64,000 nucleotides of DNA. Source: Anthoceros angustus (lineage: Eukaryota; Streptophyta; Anthocerotopsida; Anthocerotales; Anthocerotaceae). The notes beneath the pieces are model-generated. The model was not told the origin of the DNA. It saw nothing but the letters and a program-made list of their open reading frames with translations, and did no database searches. The translations under genes and the position numbers were made by a program. Shown here in pieces: positions 20,938-32,449 of the stretch (position 1 is its first letter; each line of letters opens with the position of its first letter). Location: positions 124,001 through 188,000 of the forward strand of contig MU008202.1 of assembly GCA_010909165.1 (NCBI GenBank), written 5' to 3'.

Positions 20938-23335
20938 GACATCATCTTTCCAATCGTAAACAGCGAATGGGTAGCACCCATTGTCGCAGCCCAAGAAACA
21001 AAAGAAGGATGATCCGTGTCTATTAGGATTGGAGGAAACTCAACGCCGCCACCGAGAAGGACCATTTCCCCATGCCCTTCGTGGACGACATCGACAGGGC
21101 GGAGTGGAGTACTTACTCCTTCTTGGATGGGTACTCGGCCACAACCAACCGCACCTAAGGGAGTTTGACCGATAAGACAACGCTCACCACGGAGTGGGAA
21201 CGCTAGCGCCTTTGGGATGACAGAGCACCCGGATCATTCATGCGGATGGTGACCAACGTCTTCAGGGATTTTCTGAGGGACTTCATGGAGGTATTCCTGG
21301 ATGACTTCTGTGTACATGGAGAGGAAGACAAGCACGTTGGACACTGGAAGTGCTTGAGCGTTGTAAGGAAACACGTGTTCACATCCCGAGAAATGCTACT
21401 TTGGAATGACGGAAGGAATTCTGCTGGGGCATCGTGTGTCGGCGCGAGGGATAGAGGTGGACCAAGATAAGGTCAGGGTCATTCAGTCCCTACAGCCGCC
21501 CACGAATCTGAAGGAATTACGGGATTCCTCGGCATGGTAGGTTATTACAGGCGGTTCATTCAGGACTTCGCAAAGAGGGCCGCCAAGCTAACGGAGTTAC
21601 TCAGGAAGGAGGAGGAGTGGACCGGACGTAAAGGAACGCGGCATTCGTAGATCTTGCATCACCCCGATAAGCGCCCATTAAAAGGTCCGGACTGGAGTAA
21701 GCGGTTCCATGTGTATGTAGACGTGTCGGCCTTCGCCATCGGAGTGGTGCTCAGTCAAAAAGATGACAAGCGGAGGGATCATCCAATCTACTATGCTGGA
21801 AGACAGCTCACGCATGCGGAACGGAAGTACACTACTACGGAGCGAGAGGTGTTGGGAATGGTATACGCGGTCAAGAAATTCAGACACTACCTTCTGCCCA
21901 ACGAGTTTGTGTTCTATGTTGATCACTTCGCGCTCAAGCATCTGGTGAATAAGGCACTGTCCGGCGACCATGCGAGGTGGATTCTGCCTGTGAGTTCACC
22001 TTGAGGTGGAGACGGCAAGGAGGCAACACCAAAATGCTGACTTCTTATCCAGATTGAAGACGGAGCCGACCCTGCGGGATCAGGAGGATGACTTCCCGGA
22101 CGAGGAATTGGTGGCAGCGGTGGAGACACAGGAGGAGGAGCGCAGCCTAAAGAACCCCAAACTTGTGGACAAAGTGAAAGGAATGGAAGGGGAGCACGGC
22201 CCACCCATGGAGTTGGAACTGCACTGTGGAGATGGAGATCCCAAAGGAGTTAAACCGTGCCCAACAACAGGCCTTCGTACACTACGCTCGGCCCTTCAGG
22301 ATGTACAATGGATGCATCTTTAAGGTGGGCCCGGACGGTGTGGAGCATAGGTACCTTCAACAAGCGGAAACGGAGGTGGTCATAAAAGGGATGCATGAAG
22401 GCCTGGGCGGTGGTCATTATGCAGCACAGGTCACCACCAAGAAAATCTTGGAGGCTGGGTACTGGTGGCCCACCATGTATGGGGAAACGCACCAATTTGT
22501 AAAACGATGTGATACTTGTCAGAGGATCGGGAAGCCGACTTCCACGACGCAATGGCCACTGGTGCCCATACTCGCACTGGCACCGTTTGAGAAATGGGGT
22601 ATCGACTTCGTCGGACCTATATACCCACTAAGCACATAAGAGGTACATCTTGGTGGCAGCGGACTGTGTACCCGTGGTGGAGGCGGCGCAACAAGGACGG
22701 ACTCCAAGACCGTGGCAAAGTTCCTCTATGAGAACATCATCACGCGGTATGGGTGCCCGTTGCAGTTGGTAAGTGATAGGGGAACTCATTTCCTCAATGA
22801 TGTGATAAGCGCAATGACGGACTATTTTGGTATAACCCATCGCAAGACGGCCCCATACAACCCAAGGCCAATGGGTTAACGGAGAAGACCAACGGACTTA
22901 TCGCCGATCCTCGAATAAGCGCTTAACTATGCGCACGATCGATACAAAGCTACCATCCGCTATGGGCCTTGAGCGGAGAAGGTAACTACGCAGCGAACTC
23001 CGTACTACTTAACCTATGGGCATTCGCCAGTTATGCCGGTAGAGTTTGAGGTGCCAACGCTCCGAGTCATGATGGAGGGACGCTTAACGGATGAAGAAAG
23101 CCACCGGAGCGTTAGGGTTTGTCCAAAGATACGAGGATGAGAGGAGGCGACCAGAATCGCGTACAAAACCGGAAGCTATGGCATCGCGGCCCGCAAGGTG
23201 AGTATGTGAAGGAGGGAGATCCGCCCTTTCACGACAACCGCCATATGCACTTCCGCAAGCTTCACTTACGATGGATGGGCCTTACCGGTAGTGCAGTCCA
23301 CGCGAATGGGTCCGCTCCCCGCGCTTAGATGGTGA
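20938..23335 (+). pseudogene. Ty3/gypsy pol remnant: RT, RNase H and integrase, many frameshifts
   Basis: Translated segments in changing frames follow the order of a Ty3/gypsy polyprotein. First comes the RT start (IIFPIVNSEWVAPIV), then the catalytic RT segment with VFLDDFCVHG near 21290-21330. The RT connection follows near 21500 and RNase H at 21690-21990 (VYVDVSAFAIGVVLSQ, HAERKYTTTEREVLG). The integrase HHCC zinc finger is at 22390-22550 (GGHYAAQ, CDTCQRIGK), and the integrase core spans 22560-22880 (WGIDFVGP, LVSDRGTHF). Stops and frame changes occur every 100-300 bp, so no polyprotein can be made. The 5' part of pol is separated by the Copia insertion. No LTR pair could be assigned. 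Confidence 0.85.
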
Positions 23336-24146
23336 ATCGCTGCCCACCCGGTAAACGGGTGGCGGGTGAAGTATCATGCTTAGTGTTGGCGAGACGCCAA
23401 TGTATGAAGGGAGTATGTGGACGCAGGACTTTGGGGTTGGGAAATAAGCGGGTTTGTTTTTTTTTCGTAGGTATGGAGTGTAAAATAAGGCGGAAAAGGA
23501 GGAATAAGCACGGACGACCGGATCGTGCTCGAGTACTCCCGACTCGAGGTAATAACACCAGGGACCCCGACACGCACCGAGTATCGGATAAGTCCGGACC
23601 CCACCCGGTCAAAACAGATAAGTACGCCAGGAAAGTAACTTAGAAGTTGGGCGTGAGTTAGGCAGGCGGCGCCACGTGGACGGCCCCGAATGGAAGACGG
23701 CATGCAGCAGCCAGACCGTAGTTGCCTATAAGGTATTCACGCCCGCTGCATCGCGGCTGAAGGCCGAGTAGGCGGAAGCGTAGCAGAGTAAGCCATGCAG
23801 CTCGACGCCACGGACAAAGAAGAGCCACCCTCCGCCGACTGCATTCGACGGCGAGAGGCAAGGCGAGGTCATTCTCCCAAGCAACTTCAGCGATTCGCCT
23901 CGCCTCGCCGACACCTCCGGGCGTTGTCTTTGTGATCGCCAGCACCCTCGGCGCCGGCTTCGCGAAGGAAGCAATTGACGCCGCGGCCAAGGAGCGGACG
24001 ACTGCGGAGCCTCACACTCCAACAACGGGACAGAAGGAGCGGGAAGATGGGACCCAAGAAAGCGGGAGGTGTGGGAGCCATGGAGCTTGGTGGAGCGCAA
24101 CATCGTCACCAGGCGCTATCCGGACTTCGGGCCGTGGCTGGAGGAG

Positions 24147-26935
24147 GCGGGGAGCTGGTCAAGGAGTGGCACCGGACGCTTCCAGTCAGATGGACTGGCC
24201 AGCCTAGTCCGGAGTACGCCAAGATGTTGGCAGCGCCAACAAGGAGGTTCTCTAAGAGCCTTGAGAGGACCCTAGGAGGTGGACCGTGAGGTCCCGAGGC
24301 GGTACAACCGCCGGAGGAAATTGGGGGCGAGTCCCGAACCTCTCAAGGCTAGGGAAGATAGGCGGCAAAGGCCGCCCGCCGAAGCTGTGAACGCAACGAA
24401 CAACCAACGGCCGGTTGATGCCTGACGGCCGGAGGAGGAGGCGTGATCATTGTCCACTGGAACATGCTCACCAAGGTAGATCACCTTGGTGACAATCTGC
24501 TGGTGTTCCTGCATGCGCTGCAGAGAGGAAGGAGGGCAGACTGGGGAAGGATCATCTTCGCCAGGATCAATCAGGAGGCTCACAAGCTGAGGTGTGAGAA
24601 GCCCCCTCCGTCGGCGTTATCGCCGTTCTTAATTCATGTGTGGGGGCACGCGAACCTCCTGAAGGAAGGAGAAGAGGAACGCGACCGGAAGGGGCCGCCG
24701 CCTACCGGAGGCGGGAAGAACCTGAGGTGGAAGCCCGCCCGTCCGAGCAAGAGAGCGGGAGGAAGACGATCGAGGGAATCCACCCATACGCTTGAGCGGA
24801 CTCCCTCGCCACCAAGGGAAGTGTGGGAGGACATCCCCGCTTCCTCCTCCCCGGTGCCCCCACCGAGCAAGAGAGGAGGCGGCCGTGGAGGTCCGAGAGC
24901 CCAGCCCGACAGACCCCACCCACGGCAAGCACGAGCCGACGGACTGCCGGGACCAAGAGGCGGAAGACGGTGCCACCCGCCAACGCAGCACCGGACGGCG
25001 CCCGTGCCCTTGCCCCTGCCAACGGAGTGGCAAGAAGCTGAAGAGGCGGTGAGAAGGGCGGAAAGGGACGCCGCCCAAGGAGCGGGAGGCCACTGGCAGC
25101 AGCCCCACCCGGAGCCGGTCCTGTCTCCGACGGGGAGAGGCAAGAGGGTCAGCTCCCGAACCCCCTCACCCCCTCCGAGCCCCAGGAGAAAGAGGGCGAA
25201 CAAGGAATTGGCGGCCAAGAGGGCCAAAGAAGGTGAGGCTGGACGACTGTGACCTAAGGGTCCCGATTAGGTCCGAGAGCCCAGCCCGACTCGCCTCCGG
25301 ATCAAGGTATGGAGGTCCTTGGCGGACCGAGAGATGCCCGCCCCCACAACGGACTTCTTGGGGGCCTCACTGCGCGCCTGTGGAAGAGACACGGCGGGTC
25401 ACAGCTACCGTCATGGACGGTATGCTGGGTCTGCGGGATGGCCGAGAAGACCTGTGGAGGTGGAGGCCACAAGGAGGCGCATGGTGCTCCTCCAGAGCAG
25501 ATGGAGGCGCCTGTGAGGCGAGGAAGAAGGCGGAAGCCCTCGGCCGCATCGAGGAGGGCCGGAGGAGGCGGGGAGTTGGTCAAGGAGTGGCACCGGACGC
25601 TTCCAGTCAGATGGACCTTCGGCTGCCTAGTCCGGAGTACGCCAAGATGTTGGCAGCGCCAACAAGGAGGTTCGCTCTAAGAGCCTCGAGAGGACCCTAG
25701 GAGGTGGACCGTGAGGTCCCGAGGCGGTGTACAATCGGCCGGAGGAAATTAGCGAGTCCCGAACCTCTCAAGGCTAGGGAAGATAGAGGCGGCAAAGGCC
25801 GCCGCCGAACGCAACGAACAACCAACGGCCGGTTGATGCCTGACTTGGCCGGAGGAGGAGGAGAGGCAAAGGGCTGTGATCATTGTCCATCGAACATGCT
25901 CACCAAGGTAGATCACCTTGGTGACAATCGGTGTTCCCGCATGCGCCGCAGAGGAAGGAGGCGACTAGGGAAGGATCATCTTCGCCAGATCAATCGTGAG
26001 GCTCACAAGCCGAGGTGAGAAGCCCCTCCGCTTGCCATATCGCCGTTCTTAATTCATGTGTGGGGCACGCGAACCTCCCAAGGAAGGAGAAGAGGAACGA
26101 CCGGGCCGCCTACCGGAGAAGGAAGAACCTGAGGTGGAGGCCCGTCCGAGCAAGAGAGCTGGAGGAAGACGATCGAGGGAATCCTGACTCCATACGCTTG
26201 AGCGGACTCCCTCGCCACCAAGGGAAGTGTGGGAGGACATCCCCGCTTCCTCCTCCCCGGTGCCCCCACCGAGCAAGCAGGAGGAGGCGGATGGGCGGCC
26301 GAGGCGGCCCAGCCTGACAAATCCACCACGGCGCCAAAGCCCGACGACCTCGGGACCAAGAGGTGGAAGACGTGCCACCCGCCAACGCAGCACCGGACGG
26401 CGCCGTGCCCTTGCCCCGCCAACGAGTGGCAAGAAGTCAAGAGGGCGAGAAGGGCGAAAGGGACGCCCAAGGAGCGGGAGGCCACCGCGCAGCCCCACCG
26501 AGCCTGCCTCCGACGGGAGAGGCAAGAGGGTTAGCTCCTCAACCCCTCACCCCTCCGAGCCCTGTGAGAAAGAGGGCAACAAGGAATTGGCGCCAAGAGG
26601 GCCAAAGAAGGTGAGGCTCCGACTCGGACTGGACCTAAGGGTCCCGATTAGGTCCGAGAGCCCAGCCCGACTCGCCCGGCCGCGGTATGGAGGTCCTGGC
26701 GACCGAGATGCCCGCCCACAACGGACTTTGGGGGCCTCACTCACTGTGGAAGAGACACGGTCCTGCCACTATGGACAGATGCCTGGGGTCTCGCGGATGG
26801 CCGAGAAGACCTGTGGAGGTGGAGGCCACAAGGAGGCGCATGGTGCTCCTCCGTGAGCGATGGAGGCGCCTGTGAGGCGAGGAAGAAGGAAGCCCTCGGC
26901 CGCATCGAGGAAGCGCCGGAGGCGAGGGAAGTCCG
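24147..26935 (+). repeat. Tandem duplication, two units of about 1.4 kb
   Basis: Unit 1 begins near 24147 (GGCGGGGAGCTGGTCAAGG) and unit 2 near 25567 (GGCGGGGAGTTGGTCAAGG). Matching landmarks recur at the same spacing: GTGGGGGCACGCGAACC at 24641 against GTGGGGCACGCGAACC at 26061, and GGTATGGAGGTCC at 25305 against 26684. Differences are dominated by small deletions in unit 2, with few substitutions. A third, shorter match (GAGGAAGAAGG-CGGAAGCCCTCGGCCGC) links 25520 and 26880. Confidence 0.8.
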
Positions 26936-27422
26936 TCCATTCGACAGATCGACTAAGTTTCTTCACCGTGAGGTGGAGGAGGCAGTGGGAGGCCCAAGCA
27001 CGGGCCGAGGATCTCGCAGACCGAGGAGGCAGCAGGAGGCGGAGAGGGCTCGCGACCGGCCGAGGCGGCCCGGCCGCCCAACATCGACTCCGAGGCTCAC
27101 CGGCTGGCATGAAGCGGGCCGCGGGCGAAGGTCGACCGGGATCACTATCGACGTGATCGGAACCGTGGAGGGAGACGGGGTAGCTGCGGCCAACTCAAGG
27201 CCGAGCGAAGGAGCAAGCACGGCCGAGCCGTGAGGAGGAGCCGGAGGTCAAGACCCGGAAATAGGGGACCTCCGGGTCTGCAGGAGGTAGAAGGCGGAAG
27301 GAGGCGGAGGAGAGGCAAGGATACCTTGGAGCTGCAACTCCAAGACGCATTAGAGCAGCAAGGGGGTTCTCAACGAGAGAATCCAAGACTTCGAGCGGGA
27401 GATAGAGCGCCTCCAGCTTCGC

Positions 27423-27752
27423 TTGAAGACGGAGGAGAATAGGCGATGGTCCAAGGAGTTCGACGTCGCGAGGCTGCAGCAGGAGGTGGAGGAAGCCAGG
27501 AGTCGGACGGGGATACCGGCCCGCCTGGAGAAGGAAGTGGCGGACCTCCGGGAAAGGATAGACGGAGGGAAGAAAGCACTGGAGGAGAAGCGGTGCTCGT
27601 CCGATTCTGAAGCGAGAGGAGCTCGGCTCCATGGCCTGGCGGGCTGGAGCCAGCGACGGAGGAGGAGAGCGTCGGCGGCGGCGAAAGGCTGCGAAGGAGG
27701 AGCCGGAGGCGCCTTGGCGGCATCAAGGAGTTCGCTCGGCTACGGTTGGTAA
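27423..27752 (+). other. Open frame with a short coiled-coil-like segment
   Basis: A 109-codon frame encodes a charged helical segment (ARLQQEVEEARSR, then LEKEVADLRERID) and then low-complexity Arg/Ala sequence. Glu/Lys/Leu heptad spacing suggests a coiled coil. It lies within the degenerate retroelement-like block and probably derives from a gag-type protein. No start context or domain supports an independent gene. Confidence 0.35.
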
Positions 27753-28399
27753 GCAGCCCGCGGAGGCGGAGGCGGGCGGACGGCTTTATGCTTTCATTGG
27801 GAGCACCTCGGAGGAGGGAGTCTGGGTGCTCACAGGCTCTCATGGAGGCGATTCAACAAGTCGATTCGACTTGCCTACTACCACGCAGAGCTCCTCAAGG
27901 CTCTGGAGGTCTTGCGCCACCCAAGGCAGGAGGCGGACTTCGGGTCGGAAGGAGGAGCGAGGAGGAAGGACCCGACAGTGGCGCGACTTCTTGGACGGCC
28001 ACCGCGCACAATCCCGTGTCATTGTAGGAAGGAGTCCGTTCCCAAGGGAATGGTCTCGTGCTTATTCTGAGCTCTGACCCTATCGCTGAGCGGACTTCAT
28101 CGGGTTGGGTCCGGCTCCACAACCCTAAGTGTGTGCCCCTCCACAACTCGTCGGACCGGAGCGCGACCAGGACCTTCCCACAAACCCGCCCGGTTCTCGA
28201 TTACTAGGAGCGGGTTTAACGCAGCGTTCGCTTCACGTACTCTAGCGCCCCAGCGCTCCTCAACTCTGTCCGGCCACAACTCCACCTCAACACACACGCC
28301 GTAACACGACCCTTCTCCCTTATCCATTCCCAGCTAGTAGTCACAACACCAACACGCCGATGTATTCACACCAGGCCGCCTTTGCCCCTTCCTACCGCT

Positions 28400-28775
28400 T
28401 CACGCTCATGGAGAAGTAGCTTTGCAAACAACCCCATGCCACCGTTCAGCCTCCAAGGATGGCTTCCGCCCGGGTCACCCCAAGCGCCTCCTAATCCTCC
28501 GCTTCACTGTCTGCGGAGAAGTGGCTTCACTGCATCCCCACTCCCGTTCCAGCCTCCAAGGATGGCTTCCGCCATGAGAGTCACCCCAAGCGCCTCCTAA
28601 TCCCTGCTTCACGTTGCGAGAAGTGGCTTCACTGCATCCCCGACCTCCGTTCGTGACCTCAAGGATGGCTTCCGCCAGGTCACCCCAAGCGCCTCCTAAT
28701 CCCCTCACTTCTCATGGAGAAGTGGCTTCGCACTGCATCCCCACGACCTCCGTTCAGCCTCCAAGGTTAGTCTCG
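28400..28775. repeat. Minisatellite, about 112-bp unit, 3-4 copies
   Basis: Each unit contains GAGAAGTGGCTTC, then CTGCATCCCC, then CCTCCAAGGATGGCTTCCGCC, then GTCACCCCAAGCGCCTCC. Copies start near 28410, 28517, 28616 and 28710 and differ by small indels. Confidence 0.8.
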
Positions 28776-29154
28776 CACCAGAAATCACCCGCGAAAGCAC
28801 CTCACGAGCTCAGTCCGACCCGTGCGCACCCATCAAGCGTGTTGGCGGAGCTCGTCACGAGCTCTAAACACATCCCTCTACCACCAATTAATCCCGCACG
28901 GTGACGCAGAACTCACTCCGCTCCTCGAGCACCAAGGCAAGAGCACACGGAGCGCCAAGATGGTACCCGGATAGTCTGCGTCTTGGGCGCCGAGCCTTCC
29001 TATACTCCCATACCCCAACCTAACCCGCCTATGTATGTATCCTAACCCTGTGTAACCGCCGGGACGTAGCTCATCACCGCGACTTCTTGCACCACCGCTT
29101 CCCCGCCAAACAAGAGATCCATGCCAAGATGCCCACCAAACTAAACCACCCGGC

Positions 29155-29510
29155 GAGACCACTCCGTCGGACCTCGCCGGGCAGACCACTCCGCGACCTC
29201 TCAAGGGCAGACCACTCCATCGGACCTCGCCGGACCAGACCACTCCGGACCGCAAGGACGGACCACTCCATCGGACCTCGCCCGGACGACCACTCCGGAC
29301 CGCCGGACGACCACTCCGGACCTCGCCGGGCAGACCACTCCATCGGACCGCCGGACGACCACTCCGGACCTCGCCGACGGACCACTCCGTCGGACCTCGC
29401 CGGACGACCACTCCATCGGACCTCGCCGGACGGACCACTCCGTCGGACCCTGCCGGACGGACCACTCCGTCGGACCTCGCCGACGGACCACTCCGTCCTC
29501 CAACGGACGA
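29155..29510. repeat. Minisatellite, 25-28-bp unit
   Basis: About a dozen units are built from GGACCTCGCCGG, then ACCACTCC with either ATC or GTC before the next GGACC. Unit length varies through loss of short segments. Open frames on both strands across it are repetitive and not evidence of a gene. Confidence 0.85.
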
Positions 29511-29879
29511 GGTCTAGGGATTGCACCTTGTAAGTGCAATCGGCAAAATGGCCTTATTGGCTAACTCCTCCTATCCCTCTTGATGTGACCGAAAAAAGCA
29601 AAACAAGCCGCCAAGAGTACGGACATCGGATTTGGCACTCCACAACAAGACCCACGGGACCACAGAGCGCTGTTTGATAACAGCAGCGACGAGGAGAGCA
29701 AGCGTGAGGCGGGCAGACGGAAGAAGGGTCACTGCACCGGAGGTAAGCACTCTACACCTCCGCACGGAAGGAAGGGAGGAGGGCCCTGGGGAGGCCGTGG
29801 AAGGGGCGCAACCGGGCACTCGGGAACCAAGGGAGGGCTCAGTGGATGAGCCCGTGATCAGCCCAGTGAGGAGGCAGAA

Positions 29880-30175
29880 CCAGGAGCCCGTGGGTCCGGA
29901 CTTTGTCCGGACTCCTGAGGAGAGGCCGAAGCTCCCGAAGTCCGGCCCCCTGAAGGAAGTCTGGACTTAGAGGTCCAGACTCTAGTGACGAGACCGGACC
30001 CTGAGGTCCGGACTCCAGGGGAAGGGTTGGGCCCAGAGGACCGGACCCCAGAGGCAAGTCCGGACCCCGAGGTCCGAACTCCAGAAAGAAGGCCGGACAC
30101 AGAGAACCGGACCCCAGAGGGAAGGCCGGACCTAGAGGTCCGGACTCCGGAGTCGAGACGGGTCTGAGGGCGGTT
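29880..30175 (+). repeat. Degenerate repeat encoding PEVRTPE-type units
   Basis: Repeats of about 30 bp (CCGGACC-CAGAGG and GAGGTCCGGACTCC) encode alternating PDPEVRTPE-like peptides on the plus strand from about 29985, continuing an open frame from 29632-29970 with the same bias. It reads like a proline-rich repetitive part of a retroelement protein. Confidence 0.6.
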
Positions 30176-30479
30176 CGAGTGGGGAGAGCCACGAACACCA
30201 ACCCCAGATCCGGCCCTTGAGGGCTCGCCAGGGCCCGAGAGTTAAGAGAGGAGGGAGGAGGACTTAGTGGTGGCCGTTGTCGGCCGCCGTCGCGGCTGCA
30301 CAGAGACCCTCGGGAGAGGTAGGGGTCTCGCCTCGCGGATCATCCGATTGGGTGCGCCTGCAATCGTCAGGCTCGGCTTTGGGCCCGTGATTTGGAAGGC
30401 TATCATCTCCCCACCAGGCGGAGATAGGAGGAATAGGGAGAAGAGTAGGCGGCCGATTAGGGCGCACTGAGCTGGCCCT

Positions 30480-30640
30480 CAGCTCAGAATAGAGGTGTAA
30501 TAAAGGCGCCGACCTTCGGCGTAGTATAAGAGGGCTGAGGCTGCTCTGAGTAAATCATCTTTTTCTTGGTGTTGATGCCGCGTCTTCTTGCAGGCCCTTG
30601 TGTGCCTTCTTGTAACGCGAGTTCGAGTCAGCAGCGGTGG
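30480..30640 (+). promoter_or_regulatory. LTR-like promoter region (tentative)
   Basis: AATAAAGG (30499) is followed by a small hairpin (GCGCCGACCTTCGGCG) and TATAAGAGGG (30522). About 60 bp downstream is a T-rich TCATCTTTTTCTTGG. The order suggests the core promoter and R region of an LTR, but no partner LTR was found in the window. Confidence 0.3.
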
Positions 30641-31104
30641 CGGCCGGGCCCGATCAAGGTCTTGGTGACGGACCCTAACGTGTGTGGTGTGTGCAGGGAA
30701 TAGCGCCTAGGGACCCTTGCTGCGTCAGGCGGCGGATGTTGGACGGACGGGCAGCGTGAGCCGGAGGAACTCCGGAAGGGCGTGCAGAGCCCAGTCGGAG
30801 AGGCCTGGCAGAGCGGCGGAGGAGGTCTGGACTGCGCAGCCACTCGCGATTTCTTCCGAGGACGATGAGGGTAGTGTGAGTGGTGAGAGGAACGGACTAG
30901 AGCGGAGAGTGACGACTTGAACGACGCGGACGCGAACGGGTCCTTAAACGTTTTGGCCACACCGGGCCTGTTCGGTGAACGTTGCGGGTAAACAGGCATA
31001 AAACGATGAATATGTGTTGAGAATGAACGGTTGCTAAGTGAGGTGAGAAATGAGTGAAACACGGCAAAGCGGAGCCTATCATTCTCTTGGGAGGCTACTA
31101 TAAA

Positions 31105-31371
31105 TAATGTTCCTGCCAACTCTCTGTGTTTCCTTGTAGAAGGTGAAGATTATGCATCAGGGTGTGGCTACCATAAATAATGTTCCTGCCAACTCTCTTA
31201 GTACTCTCTGAGCGTGAGCGGGTGAAGACTATGCATAAGGTTTTCGTACATGGTACATATCGCGGCCACTATGAATATGATTTCTACCAAGACCCTTTGG
31301 AAGACAATGGACAAGTGTTGCTGGAGCGAAGGCGATGAAGATAGTTCTAGTGTATTCCTGCATGGATTATA
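31105..31371. repeat. Second copy of the 13436-13685 repeat; empty site of TIR element B
   Basis: The segment matches 13436-13685 and then 17037-17066 without interruption. GAAG at 31337-31340 is the single copy of the target that is duplicated around TIR element B. It ends where SLY1 homology begins (31372). Confidence 0.85.
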
Positions 31372-32049
31372 GTTGATAGAAACACGTTGATGCTAACCTT
31401 GAAGGGCAGGGGGACAAAAGAGGACAAACTCAGGTTGGCAATTGTGGATCTGCTCTCCATGGAAGCGACACCACCTGCAGACGTTGAAGCTATAGAGTCT
31501 GTTCTTCGGGAGGAGCAGATAGACGTTGCAGCATTTGTTTACGTCAAGCGAATAAAGTCCTTGAATTTGAACCTCCCTCCTGCAAATGCAGCAAATGCTG
31601 CAAGTAAAGAAAATCTCCTGGATTGGGCTGACAAACTCTATGGGCAAACCCTTAGCTCAGTGGCGGCAGTAGCTGCTCAGGGAGTTAAGAATCTACTTGC
31701 AGGAGGGAGGCAGCTGGCTGTCCCAAGGGCCGTGGAGTCTCTGATGGATTCCAAATCTCCAGACACAGAGGCGTATTTGACTTTTGATCCTAGAAGCCCC
31801 AAGGGGGCAGCGGTAGGTGATGGCCTATCCAAAGGGCCTTTCAAAGAAGCCATTGTGTTCATGATCGGTGGCGGTAACTATGTCGAGTATGGAAGCATCC
31901 AAGAACTTGCACAAAGACGACAGCCAGCTAAGAACATCATATATGGCGCTACAGAGATTTTGACAGGAAAAGATTTTGTTGATCAGCTGACACAGCTAGG
32001 AAGTGGCATGAACCGCAATGCCAGTGCAAACCTTACAACCACAAATTAG
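31372..32049 (+). pseudogene. SLY1: SLY1 3' fragment (C-terminal third), truncated copy
   Basis: Homology to the intact gene at 37017-39016 begins abruptly at AGTTGATAGAAACACG and runs to the same stop codon. The frame is open (about 220 residues, from NTLMLTLKGRGTKEDKL to NASANLTTTN). It differs from the full gene by about 14 substitutions in 665 bases and no indels, several changing residues (for example LAIVDLL against LAIVYLL). The first two thirds of the Sec1/Munc18 domain, the first exon and the promoter are missing. DNA upstream is repeat sequence, so it is a remnant of the upstream copy of the ARABIDILLO-SLY1-phosphoglucomutase block. Confidence 0.9.
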
Positions 32050-32449
32050 AATCCACCTCATTGGCGATGGACTGGAGGTCCCGTCGCAACTAGTGCACAT
32101 CGTGTTTTTAGTTTCAGACATTTGTAGCTCTTTGAATCTGCATAGGTACATTGTTGCTCTAGGTTCGAGCATCAGAGCTTTTTTCTATTGATAAAATTCC
32201 AAAGAAGCTTTGAGCCTTTACAGGTTCAATTCTCACATTCGCTTGGCGGGCTACTGTTTAAAGAGTTGGGCGCTGGCTTAGGTTCCTTTCAAGTGCTGCA
32301 ACTGTGGACCTATGTCTGTGTGCTCTACAGAAGCAAAACTTGCTGCTCTCCACAAGCAAAACTTGAAGCAAGACACTGGAATCTCCCGCCGTCTCCGGCT
32401 TTGTTCCATGACTGATATATTCTGTCATCGCACGGAATGCACCAGCAGA

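Larger units (their letters stand above)
23336..30930. mobile_element. GC-rich retroelement-like block, degenerate
   Basis: No conserved gene is recognisable. The block is very GC-rich with purine-rich plus-strand frames encoding Arg/Glu/Pro/Gly-rich low-complexity sequence, as in gag-like regions of large plant gypsy elements. It contains a tandem duplication (24147-26935), a coiled-coil-like segment (27423-27620) and three minisatellites (28400-28775, 29155-29510, 29985-30170). A TATA-like signal lies near 30522. Long open frames on both strands in 24.4-27.8 kb come from base composition. Assignment to the gypsy element on its left is inference from position. Confidence 0.45.

Noticed and set aside
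24443-27843. Many overlapping open frames of 100-270 codons on both strands
   Set aside because: They follow from GC-rich, stop-poor composition within a duplicated retroelement-like block; none has a conserved domain.
13436-31371. The repeats at 13436 and 31105 as the LTR pair of the gypsy element
   Set aside because: Ends lack TG..CA, no primer-binding site or purine tract adjoins them, and gag-like sequence lies after pol rather than before it.
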